This document shows positions 1-5,685 of a stretch of 10,116 nt of DNA, piece by piece (the first letter of the stretch is position 1; every line of letters starts with the position of its first letter). Source of the stretch: Betaproteobacteria bacterium (lineage in GTDB: Bacteria > Pseudomonadota > Gammaproteobacteria > Burkholderiales > Usitatibacteraceae); contig JANYFH010000132.1 in assembly GCA_025362705.1 (NCBI GenBank), positions 1 through 10,116 on the forward strand, written 5' to 3'. The notes below the pieces were generated by a model, which was given only the letters and a program-made list of their open reading frames with translations, was not told the origin of the DNA and searched no databases. Position numbers and translations under genes: made by a program.

Positions 1-330
1 CCGCACGATGCGAACGCCAAACGCGTACAGCGGCAGATACACCACGCGGCCCCAAAAATAGAGCAACGCGCCCCATTCAGTATAGGCATTGTGAAGATCA
101 AGCGCATTGGCCACCAGTACGGCAACGATGAAGAACGGAAAGGTTTCAAGGAAATTTTGCAGGCCTCTTTCGACCCGCCCCGACACACCGGTTAGCGGGG
201 GAACCGCCTGATCCCGCGAACTCGCCGTCCAGCGGTATCCACGTTGAAGGCTGGCCGAATGTGCAGTCAGAACAATGTGCGCCATGCCAAACGCGACACT
301 TAACATCAGCATGCGTAATTCCACGGTCAT
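1..330 (-). CDS. MAPEG-family integral membrane protein (partial, C-terminus outside window)
   Basis: This gene is read leftward from an ATG at 328-330 and is still open at base 1, so 110 residues of a family usually about 130 long are present. A purine-rich AAGGGAAA lies about 6 bases before the start and supports it. The protein begins with a hydrophobic helix (residues 1-20). It then has a charged loop with the family-typical R-x-E-R-G-x-x-N-x-x-E-T-F-P stretch (about residues 57-71), a second hydrophobic helix (FFIVAVLVANAL) and a third containing YLPLYAFGV with a following Arg. The Glu/Asn/Glu loop and the YxPxYxxG segment are typical of bacterial MAPEG proteins, relatives of microsomal glutathione transferase and leukotriene C4 synthase. 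A role in glutathione-linked chemistry cannot be read from the sequence. It lies 69 bases downstream of the endopeptidase gene on the same strand and may be co-transcribed. Family call fairly sure, substrate unknown. Confidence 0.82.
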   Translation of the reverse strand, partial: MTVELRMLMLSVAFGMAHIVLTAHSASLQRGYRWTASSRDQAVPPLTGVSGRVERGLQNFLETFPFFIVAVLVANALDLHNAYTEWGALLYFWGRVVYLPLYAFGVRIVR

Positions 331-399
331 ATGCGTTTCCCTTTATTGATGGGATGTCGGCGTGATCGGCAGCGGAACTTCGGACAGCGCAGAAAGCAA

Positions 400-1332
400 T
401 TACCCCTGCTTGGCAACGATCCCGGCGATTTTCTTTGTTTCCAGCCACTTCTTGATGCGGTTTGCATCACCAACGCGGGTGAGCTTGCCCCAGGAATCGA
501 GCAAAACGATTACCACTGGATTGTTAGCGATCGTCGCGTGCATCACGAGGCACTTGCCGGCTTCATTGATGTAGCCGGTTTTGGAAACACCGATATTCCA
601 CGATTGTGAACGCACCAGCGAATTGGTGTTATTGAATCCGAGTGCGCGTCCACCATTTGGTAACTGAACGTGGAGCTGCTGCGCGGTCGAGAATTCGCGA
701 ATTTCCGGGAATGTTGATGCGGCGGAAACCATCAACGCGAGATCCTGCGGGCTGGCGACATTGCCCGGGGCCAATCCGGTCGGGTCAACGAACTTCGCAT
801 TGGTTAATCCCAGCAACTGCGCTTTCGCATTCATCGCTTCGACGAATGCGACGGTACCGCCGGGATAGGTGCGACCCAAGGCTGCTGCAGCGCGATTGTC
901 GGAAGCCATCAGCGCCAGGCGCATCAAATCTTCGCGCCGGAATGCAGCACCAACCGGAATGCGTGAATGCGAACCCTTGAGCATGTCGATATCTTCTTTG
1001 TCGACGATGATCGCTTCATCCATATCGAGTTTGGCTTCGAGCACAACCATCGCCGTCATTAATTTGGTGATGGAGGCGATCGGCATCGCGTGATTCGCAT
1101 TCTTGGAGAACAACGGCAACCCGGTCACGGGGTTAAACACCATGAAAGCGTGTGACTGCAGATTTGGCATGCCGTCTTTGGTGAAATCGGCGACACCGGC
1201 GGACTTGACACGCGCGGTAGCGGAACTGGCTTTTTTAGCCTTTTGCGTTGTTTCGGCGTGCACGCCTGTCGCTACGCAAAACATCAGCGTCGCGCAAAAA
1301 CTCGCGATAATAGGGGAAAACGAGAGTCGCAC
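400..1332 (-). CDS. pbpG: D-alanyl-D-alanine endopeptidase, PBP7/PbpG type (peptidase S11)
   Basis: This is a periplasmic serine peptidase that cleaves D-Ala-meso-DAP cross-links in peptidoglycan. With the chosen GTG start (1330-1332) it has 310 residues. Residues 1-26 form a signal peptide ending in V-H-A before E27, and AGGT sits 6 bases before the GTG. A longer reading from an ATG at 1426-1428 would put a charged, Cys-rich stretch before the signal peptide, so I rejected it. All three penicillin-binding motifs are present: SITK with catalytic Ser87 and Lys90, SDN at 144-146, and KTG at 251-253. The KTG is followed by the family-like stretch GYINEAGKCLVM and later LLDSWGK. The protein stops soon after the catalytic domain. 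It lacks the extra C-terminal domain and membrane anchor of DacA/DacC carboxypeptidases, which fits PbpG. It is divergent from metY across a 111-base gap. A carboxypeptidase activity is possible but less likely. Confidence 0.88.
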   Translation of the reverse strand: MRLSFSPIIASFCATLMFCVATGVHAETTQKAKKASSATARVKSAGVADFTKDGMPNLQSHAFMVFNPVTGLPLFSKNANHAMPIASITKLMTAMVVLEAKLDMDEAIIVDKEDIDMLKGSHSRIPVGAAFRREDLMRLALMASDNRAAAALGRTYPGGTVAFVEAMNAKAQLLGLTNAKFVDPTGLAPGNVASPQDLALMVSAASTFPEIREFSTAQQLHVQLPNGGRALGFNNTNSLVRSQSWNIGVSKTGYINEAGKCLVMHATIANNPVVIVLLDSWGKLTRVGDANRIKKWLETKKIAGIVAKQG

Positions 1333-1350
1333 CTTGTTACCTATTTGTGA

Positions 1351-1372
1351 ATTGTTTAACACCTTAACAAAT
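1351..1372. promoter_or_regulatory. AT-rich imperfect palindrome in the pbpG/metY divergent promoter region
   Basis: In the 111-base gap between the divergent starts there is an AT-rich imperfect dyad: ATTGTTTAA on the left and, on the opposite strand, ATTTGTTAA (7 of 9 positions agree). A weak minus-strand promoter fits here, with TTGCCA (complement of 1385-1390), 17 bases, then TTAAGG (complement of 1362-1367), giving a short pbpG leader. The dyad would overlap that -10 box and could be an operator. This is a pattern observation only. No riboswitch structure is apparent upstream of metY. Confidence 0.22.
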
Positions 1373-1443
1373 AAATCGGGGTTCTGGCAACATTTCATGC
1401 GTAGCCTTACATTTCCACTGCAAGCCACTGAATAACGAAAACA

Positions 1444-2760
1444 ATGTCAACTCCAAAATATCCCCGTCTGGATACACTTGCCGTCCATGCTGGCCAGTCG
1501 CCTGATCCCGCTACCGGAGCACGTGCGGTACCGATCTACCAAACTGCTTCGTTCGTGTTTCCGGACACGGAAACTGCGGCGTCGCTATTCAATCTGGAAC
1601 GCACTGGCCACGTCTACTCGCGCATTTCCAATCCGACGCTATCGGTATTCGAGGAACGCATGGCCGCCCTCGAAGGTGCACCTGCCGCCATTGCCACTGC
1701 CAGTGGACAAGCCGCGCTGCATTTGGGCATTGCCACATTGATGGGTGTCGGCGCGCACATCGTCGCCTCCAATGCCATATACGGCGGATCGCACAATCTA
1801 CTGAGTTACACGCTGCCGCGTTTTGGTATTGAGACCACGTTCGTCAACGGACGTGATCTGGATGCGTGGAAAAAAGCGATTCGCCCCAATACGCGGCTGC
1901 TATTCGGTGAAACGGTGGGTAATCCTGGTCTTGATGTACTCAACATTCCGGCCGTTGCCGACATCGCACATAACGCCGGCCTGCCGCTCATGGTTGACGC
2001 CACACTCACGACGCCATTTCTGTCGCAGCCGATTCTGCAGGGAGCGGATATCGTCATGCATTCGGCGACAAAATTTCTTTCCGGCCACGGCGTGGTGATC
2101 GGCGGCGTGCTGATCGACGGCGGAGGTTTCGATTGGGAGAAATCCGGGAAATTCCCCACGCTTACGGAACCCTACGATGGCTTTCACGGCATGGTCATGT
2201 CCGAGGAATCATCGGTGGCCGCGTTTGCGCTGCGCGCGCGCCGCGAAGGCCTGCGCGACTTCGGCGCGACGATGGCGCCGATGACGGCGTTCCAGATTTT
2301 GCAGGGGCTCGAGACCCTTCATGTGCGCATGCCGCGACACGTGGAAAACACGCGCAAGATTGCGGCGTTTCTGTCCAGCAACAAAGTGGTATCGCGCGTT
2401 AACTATCCCGAGCTCGAATCGCATCCCGACCATGAACTCGCGAAACGACTTTTGTCGAACGGTGCAGGTGCAGTGCTTAGTTTTGATTTGAACGGTGGCA
2501 GCGGTAGCGCGAAGGAAGCCGGAAAAATCTTCATCGAAAAACTGTCACTGTTTTCGCACCTGGCCAATATCGGCGATGCCAAATCGCTGGTCATCCATCC
2601 GGCATCGACGACGCATTTTCGGATGGATGCCGACGCACTGAAAGCTGCGGGCATTTCCGAGGGCACCATCCGCCTGTCCATCGGCATCGAACACGCCGAC
2701 GACCTCATGGAGGATTTATCGAAGGCGCTTTATGCGGCCGGCAAGGCGGCAGGCCTATGA
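1444..2760 (+). CDS. metY: O-acetylhomoserine sulfhydrylase-type PLP enzyme (Cys/Met metabolism family)
   Basis: This cytosolic PLP enzyme of 438 residues most likely makes homocysteine from O-acetylhomoserine and sulfide. The PLP-phosphate motif YSRISNPT is at 58-65. The ASGQAALHL segment and IYGGSHNLL follow (the family's stacking Tyr is in the latter). VDATLTTPF carries Asp185, which pairs with the pyridine nitrogen, and HSATKFLSGHG carries the Schiff-base Lys210. The C-terminal domain ends in IRLSIGIEHADDL. The full length (about 430) and the insert after the lysine (FDWEKSGKFPTLTEPYDGFHG region, about 220-242) match MetY rather than the shorter MetB/MetC/MetZ enzymes. O-succinylhomoserine as substrate cannot be excluded. 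No clear Shine-Dalgarno precedes the ATG (the upstream bases are A-rich), so translation may depend on an unstructured leader. The stop overlaps the next ATG (ATGA), which suggests coupled translation. Confidence 0.9.
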   Translation: MSTPKYPRLDTLAVHAGQSPDPATGARAVPIYQTASFVFPDTETAASLFNLERTGHVYSRISNPTLSVFEERMAALEGAPAAIATASGQAALHLGIATLMGVGAHIVASNAIYGGSHNLLSYTLPRFGIETTFVNGRDLDAWKKAIRPNTRLLFGETVGNPGLDVLNIPAVADIAHNAGLPLMVDATLTTPFLSQPILQGADIVMHSATKFLSGHGVVIGGVLIDGGGFDWEKSGKFPTLTEPYDGFHGMVMSEESSVAAFALRARREGLRDFGATMAPMTAFQILQGLETLHVRMPRHVENTRKIAAFLSSNKVVSRVNYPELESHPDHELAKRLLSNGAGAVLSFDLNGGSGSAKEAGKIFIEKLSLFSHLANIGDAKSLVIHPASTTHFRMDADALKAAGISEGTIRLSIGIEHADDLMEDLSKALYAAGKAAGL

Positions 2761-3551
2761 AGTTTCTGGTCCAGCAACAACCTGCCTACGTCTATACCGG
2801 CGGCAGGGACTTCGATGCCACCAAACCCAGCGTCGTCTTCATCCACGGCACCGCCAACGACCACAGCGTATGGACCTTGCAGGCGCGCTACTTCGCGCAT
2901 CACGGCTGGAACGCGCTGGCGCCCGACCTGCCAGGGCATGGCAAAAGCTTTGGCGACGCAAAGACATCGATTGCCGGCAGCGCCGACTGGCTCATCAATC
3001 TGCTCGACAACGGCAATATCAAATGTGCCGCACTCGTCGGCCACAGTATGGGTTCGCTGATTGCGCTCGATGCAGCGGCGCGCTACCCGACACGGGTTTC
3101 GCAGATCGCTTTGATCGGTTCCAGCGTGCCAATGCTGGTGTCGGATGTGTTGATGGATGCGGCGAAAAATCGCCCGCAGGATGCGTTCGACATGCTCAAT
3201 ATCTGGGGTCACTCGCCGCAGTTAAAGTGGGGCAGGAATCCCTCACCGGGGACGTCATCGATGATGGCTGGTGCGCGACTGTTGGCGCAAAGTCGTCCCG
3301 GCGTGCTGGCCACGGATCTCGCTGCATGTCAGGCTTTCGGGATGAGTGATACCGCGCTGGCAGCCATCTCAGCGCCGACATTGATCATTGCCGGTGCCAA
3401 CGATTTGCTCACGCCCGCCAAGGCCGCCAAAGCGCTCGCTGCGCGTTTCTCAAACGCAAACACAATCGTACTTCCCGACGCGGGACACAGCATGATGCAG
3501 GAAGCACCGGGCAGAGTCGTCGAAGTGCTGAAGGGTTTTCTGAAGCCATGA
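2757..3551 (+). CDS. Alpha/beta-fold hydrolase
   Basis: This is a 264-residue single-domain alpha/beta hydrolase without a signal peptide, so probably cytosolic. The sequence shows the oxyanion-hole motif F-I-H-G (His30-Gly31), the DLPGHGKS strand-loop at 57-64, the nucleophile elbow G-H-S-M-G with Ser97, the acid in A-N-D-L-L-T-P (Asp216) and the catalytic His in A-G-H-S-M (His244). The triad is therefore intact and the length is normal. The cap region (about 125-200) gives no recognisable substrate signature, and esterase, lipase-like or C-C hydrolase activity are all possible. The ATG overlaps the metY stop codon by ATGA, and its own stop overlaps the next start in the same way. It is thus the middle gene of a tightly coupled operon. 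A link to homoserine-ester metabolism is suggested only by this coupling. Confidence 0.88.
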   Translation: MKFLVQQQPAYVYTGGRDFDATKPSVVFIHGTANDHSVWTLQARYFAHHGWNALAPDLPGHGKSFGDAKTSIAGSADWLINLLDNGNIKCAALVGHSMGSLIALDAAARYPTRVSQIALIGSSVPMLVSDVLMDAAKNRPQDAFDMLNIWGHSPQLKWGRNPSPGTSSMMAGARLLAQSRPGVLATDLAACQAFGMSDTALAAISAPTLIIAGANDLLTPAKAAKALAARFSNANTIVLPDAGHSMMQEAPGRVVEVLKGFLKP

Positions 3552-4447
3552 AATTTGGCGCGCTGTTTTTCCTGTCTTTGCTGCTTGCGACCAACACGCA
3601 AGCAGCATCAACCGTACTGCTGGACTCACCGGTTCGCGTCACAGCCGAAACGCTGGCGGGCGCAAAAGCGAACACAACAAAACTCGAATTGACTGTTCAG
3701 CACGGTGCGAGTGAATTCACGTTGAGCGTGTTGCAACGCGGCGACACCGTCGAAGCGCTGACCGCACAAAAATCCACATCTGGCTGGAAGGATGGCTACC
3801 TGTTTATTCGTGACGACTGCCTTGTTGATGATCCCGCATTGGCGGCCTGGCGCTGCGTGGTCGATCACGTATTCACGCTCGTTGAAGACGCAAAAAATAA
3901 ACCGGCTGCAAGACTCATTTATGTAGGCGATGTTTTTGCCGGTGAGGAATGCATCGAGGCGGCACGATTTGGTTGTGCGCTGTACAAAGGTACGTTCACT
4001 GACATCTACGATCGGCTGGAAAATAACGCGCTCGCACCGCGAGCCGAATCGCCCGCCTTGCTGCTCGAAATGACCGTTGACGGCGGTATCTTTCAAGTTG
4101 ATCTTGAAGAAACCTGGAAGGCTAATCAGGAACGATTTCTCGCCGGCGCGAGATGTTTGAACGCAAAACCGGAGATGCAATCGGTGCGCTGCATCGATGG
4201 CATCACGCCGCATCGTGCATATATTTTCAACACGGCGTTGGCAACTTACACCCGTCAGGCGGAGCATCTTGCTCGCACTCGCGCCTTTGCGCGCGCTGCG
4301 CTGTGTGAGCGACTTGGCGACGCCGAATGCAGCGAAGTATTGCGTGCCTCAGCATTGCTGCTCGCAAGTGTTAAGCCAGGTGAAAAAGCGCGGGGACGTG
4401 GGAATGTGTTGTCGTCACCTGCTCGCAATGTGAATGCGAAACATTAG
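3548..4447 (+). CDS. Exported hypothetical protein with eight cysteines and an internal duplication
   Basis: I do not recognise this 299-residue protein. It starts with a clear signal peptide (M-K-F, hydrophobic core 4-14, likely cleavage after T-Q-A19), so it should be periplasmic or secreted. There is no lipobox cysteine. The mature part has exactly eight Cys, at 91, 103, 135, 143, 203, 215, 253 and 261. They form close pairs with spacings 12, 8, 12 and 8, as expected for four disulfides. The two halves resemble each other. L-E-L-T-V-x2-G at 46-53 matches L-E-M-T-V-x2-G at 173-180. C-L-x3-P-x5-R-C at 91-103 matches the same pattern at 203-215. The C-x7-C pair at 135-143 is matched at 253-261. 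The tail after 275 is rich in Arg, Lys and Asn and looks disordered. The start overlaps the hydrolase stop (ATGA), making it the last gene of the metY operon. Confidence 0.8.
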   Translation: MKFGALFFLSLLLATNTQAASTVLLDSPVRVTAETLAGAKANTTKLELTVQHGASEFTLSVLQRGDTVEALTAQKSTSGWKDGYLFIRDDCLVDDPALAAWRCVVDHVFTLVEDAKNKPAARLIYVGDVFAGEECIEAARFGCALYKGTFTDIYDRLENNALAPRAESPALLLEMTVDGGIFQVDLEETWKANQERFLAGARCLNAKPEMQSVRCIDGITPHRAYIFNTALATYTRQAEHLARTRAFARAALCERLGDAECSEVLRASALLLASVKPGEKARGRGNVLSSPARNVNAKH

Positions 4448-4734
4448 CACTGGAGCGGTTTTCAAGGCATTTTACCTCTGAGAACCTCGCCGAATGGCGT
4501 TCTACATTAGGAAATTCTGAGGAAATGACTTGTGGGAAATTATCGGTGGTGTCCCCTTGTTGTTTTGTCTACCTTCAAAGAAACAATTCACCACGACCCT
4601 TTTTTCGCCAAGGTCGCGCAACTCAGCCTCTTATGGACGCCCAACGTTTGACATGTGTGGTGTACAAAAGGCGCAGCCTTTTGGCATCCCCTCGATGGAA
4701 GGGCTAGCTCGCACTTTCCGCGAAGAGATTGAAA
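4448..4734. other. Gene-poor spacer between the metY operon and the islet gene
   Basis: These 287 bases separate two convergent genes. Short reading frames exist but none has a recognisable product or good start signal. The stretch holds a GGTGGTGTCCCC tag (4545-4556), a box GCCCAAC at 4639-4645 and a perfect hairpin at 4665-4683. No convincing GC-rich terminator with a T-run is seen directly after the operon end. Confidence 0.6.
4665..4683. terminator. Symmetric hairpin, possible bidirectional terminator
   Basis: CAAAAGGC (4665-4672) is separated by a 3-base loop GCA from its exact complement GCCTTTTG (4676-4683). The A-run/GGC/GCC/T-run form is the shape of a short bidirectional intrinsic terminator lying between convergent genes. 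It is 52 bases past the stop of the minus-strand islet gene. The stem has only three central G-C pairs plus the outer one, so it is weak. It could instead be the terminal hairpin of a recombination site (see findings). Confidence 0.38.
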
Positions 4735-5394
4735 TCACACCTCACCTCCTGAGACGGCTAGCGGACAAACCGAATGTTGGTTTTCGAAGTACCGAAACTT
4801 GTATGTTCCGTGCTGCTCGTCAAAGTAGATCAGCCCTGACAAGAAGTTCAGCAGAGTGAAGACTCCGCCCCCATGCACTGTTCGTAGAGCGTCTTCCAAC
4901 TCGTCGACTTCGATTGATGCTTTGATGTCGCCGAACATCGCAACAACGAATGGAATAGAGGCTGAACGCGCGAGGCTTTCGTAGCGTTGGGCCTTCTCCT
5001 GCACTTTCTGGTATATCCGATCAACGTTGTCTGGCAGCCAACCCGCCCATGGCTGACCGGTCCGAAGAGCCGAATTCATTTCGTCGTCGAGGCTTCGCAT
5101 CTGATGCAAGGTTACTTGATCAACTACGGCGGCGACTGCACCGGAATCGGTGTACAGAACCCAGTCAGGTGTCTTTCCATGTATCAGGACTTCATGTCGC
5201 GCATTGAATCCGTTGTTCAGGAGAAAAGCCCCCAGAATCAGCTCGCGAAAGCTATGCGCGGCTTGGCCAGGTGCTTCGGTCTTGAACTTCTTCAAGAACT
5301 TCTGCTGATCCACTTTGGCCAGCAAGGGAAGAAGCTCATGGATACGGCGATTGATCCGAGGATTCCGAGCTAGAACTGTAAGGGGTAAGCTCAT
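4735..5394 (-). CDS. Hypothetical protein, possibly a degenerate PD-(D/E)XK-like domain
   Basis: This 219-residue protein starts at an ATG (5392-5394) with AGG about 8 bases upstream. It has no signal peptide or membrane segment, so it is probably cytosolic. The N-terminal part (1-45) is basic and helical. Next comes a helix with Glu51 (F-R-E-L-I-L-G-A-F-L-L), then N-G-F and a strand with Glu68. G-K-T-P-D-W follows, with Asp77 in a P-D-W turn, and then a strand ending V-V-D-Q-V-T (Asp92, Val94). This helix-Glu, P-D, strand-D-x-x order resembles PD-(D/E)XK nuclease folds, but the usual Lys is replaced by Val94, so catalysis is doubtful. The C-terminal half (about 100-219) has a charged helix and a strand-rich end, with nothing I can name. 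It is the only gene in a repeat-rich islet between two conventional operons. The reading frame is long and protein-like, so it is likely real. Confidence 0.7.
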   Translation of the reverse strand: MSLPLTVLARNPRINRRIHELLPLLAKVDQQKFLKKFKTEAPGQAAHSFRELILGAFLLNNGFNARHEVLIHGKTPDWVLYTDSGAVAAVVDQVTLHQMRSLDDEMNSALRTGQPWAGWLPDNVDRIYQKVQEKAQRYESLARSASIPFVVAMFGDIKASIEVDELEDALRTVHGGGVFTLLNFLSGLIYFDEQHGTYKFRYFENQHSVCPLAVSGGEV

Positions 5395-5399
5395 ATGCG

Positions 5400-5593
5400 G
5401 CCTAACTAGTTTTCGACACCCAAGCGCTGTCTACCATCCCGGTTGGTGTCTGACCTCCCCGGAGCCAGCTGCCTTGAAACCCTTGACAAGCGCGGGTTTC
5501 GATCAATGTGCCATGTAAATTGATGGTACTAATAAAGGCGTGAAAAAACACATGCAGCCCGTGCAGTCTGTACGCATCCTACATCAGTTAGGC
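5400..5593. repeat. 194-base block bounded by 8-base inverted repeats
   Basis: GCCTAACT at 5400-5407 is the exact complement of AGTTAGGC at 5586-5593. The block contains GACACC/GGTGTC (5415-5420 with 5445-5450), GAAACCC/GGGTTTC (5476-5482 with 5494-5500, 11-base loop) and ATCAAT/ATTGAT (5502-5507 with 5519-5524, 11-base loop). No target-site duplication is apparent just outside the bounding repeats, so a miniature transposon is not demonstrated. Confidence 0.4.
5476..5500. repeat. Perfect inverted repeat, 7-base arms
   Basis: GAAACCC and GGGTTTC are separated by 11 bases. The element is 82 bases upstream of the islet gene start and could be an operator or part of its leader. No transcription-factor family is recognisable from the sequence. 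Confidence 0.4.
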
Positions 5594-5623
5594 GAACACA
5601 ATTGATACTTGCATTGCGGCTGC

Positions 5624-5659
5624 GTAGGTTGGGCTACGGCTGCGCCTAACCCAACCTAC
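5624..5659. repeat. REP-like intergenic palindrome, possible terminator of the ABC exporter gene
   Basis: GTAGGTTGGG (5624-5633) pairs perfectly with CCCAACCTAC (5650-5659). An inner GGC-TGC-GCC hairpin (5638-5646) sits in the loop. Palindromes with this GTAGGTTGGG...CCCAACCTAC form and a G/C-rich centre recur in intergenic regions of many proteobacteria and resemble REP elements; that is recalled knowledge, not a search. It begins 27 bases past the exporter stop codon and could stop or stabilise that transcript, although no T-run follows it directly. CGGCTGCG occurs twice, at 5617-5624 and 5637-5644. Confidence 0.6.
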
Positions 5660-5685
5660 AAATTGCATTTTTATACAAATTGGAA

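Larger units (their letters stand above)
5395..5685. other. Gene-free, dyad-rich spacer upstream of the islet gene
   Basis: These 291 bases contain no credible gene. They should include the promoter of the minus-strand islet gene, but I see no convincing -35/-10 pair. The spacer holds a 194-base block bounded by 8-base inverted repeats (5400-5407 and 5586-5593). Inside it are three hairpin-forming dyads (5415-5450, 5476-5500, 5502-5524). Outside it lies a REP-like palindrome (5624-5659). Confidence 0.6.

Noticed and set aside
1333..1428. Upstream ATG extension of the endopeptidase
   Set aside because: It adds 32 residues, including Cys-rich charged sequence, in front of a well-formed signal peptide. 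The GTG at 1332 has a Shine-Dalgarno-like AGGT at suitable spacing.
1333..1443. SAM or other methionine-type riboswitch ahead of metY
   Set aside because: The leader is at most about 110 bases and shows no stem set or conserved core of any SAM or SAH riboswitch class that I can recognise.
3626..4267. 213-codon minus-strand open frame
   Set aside because: It is antisense to the exported Cys-rich protein, whose frame has a signal peptide, an operon overlap and internal repeats. The antisense product shows no recognisable motif.
4639..4704. A full attC site with R'' at 4698-4704 and R' at 4639-4645
   Set aside because: The proposed R'' reads GCCCTTC rather than RYYYAAC and the arms between hairpin and boxes pair poorly. 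Only the 3' box and the central hairpin fit, so it is kept as a hypothesis in the findings and not called as a feature.
4530..4859. 109-codon plus-strand open frame running into the islet gene
   Set aside because: It has no ribosome binding site and no family resemblance, and its end is antisense to the better-supported 4735-5394 gene.
5400..5593. A very long attC site between GCCTAAC and GTTAGGC
   Set aside because: At 194 bases it is longer than known attC sites, and the sequence inside the boxes is not self-complementary overall.
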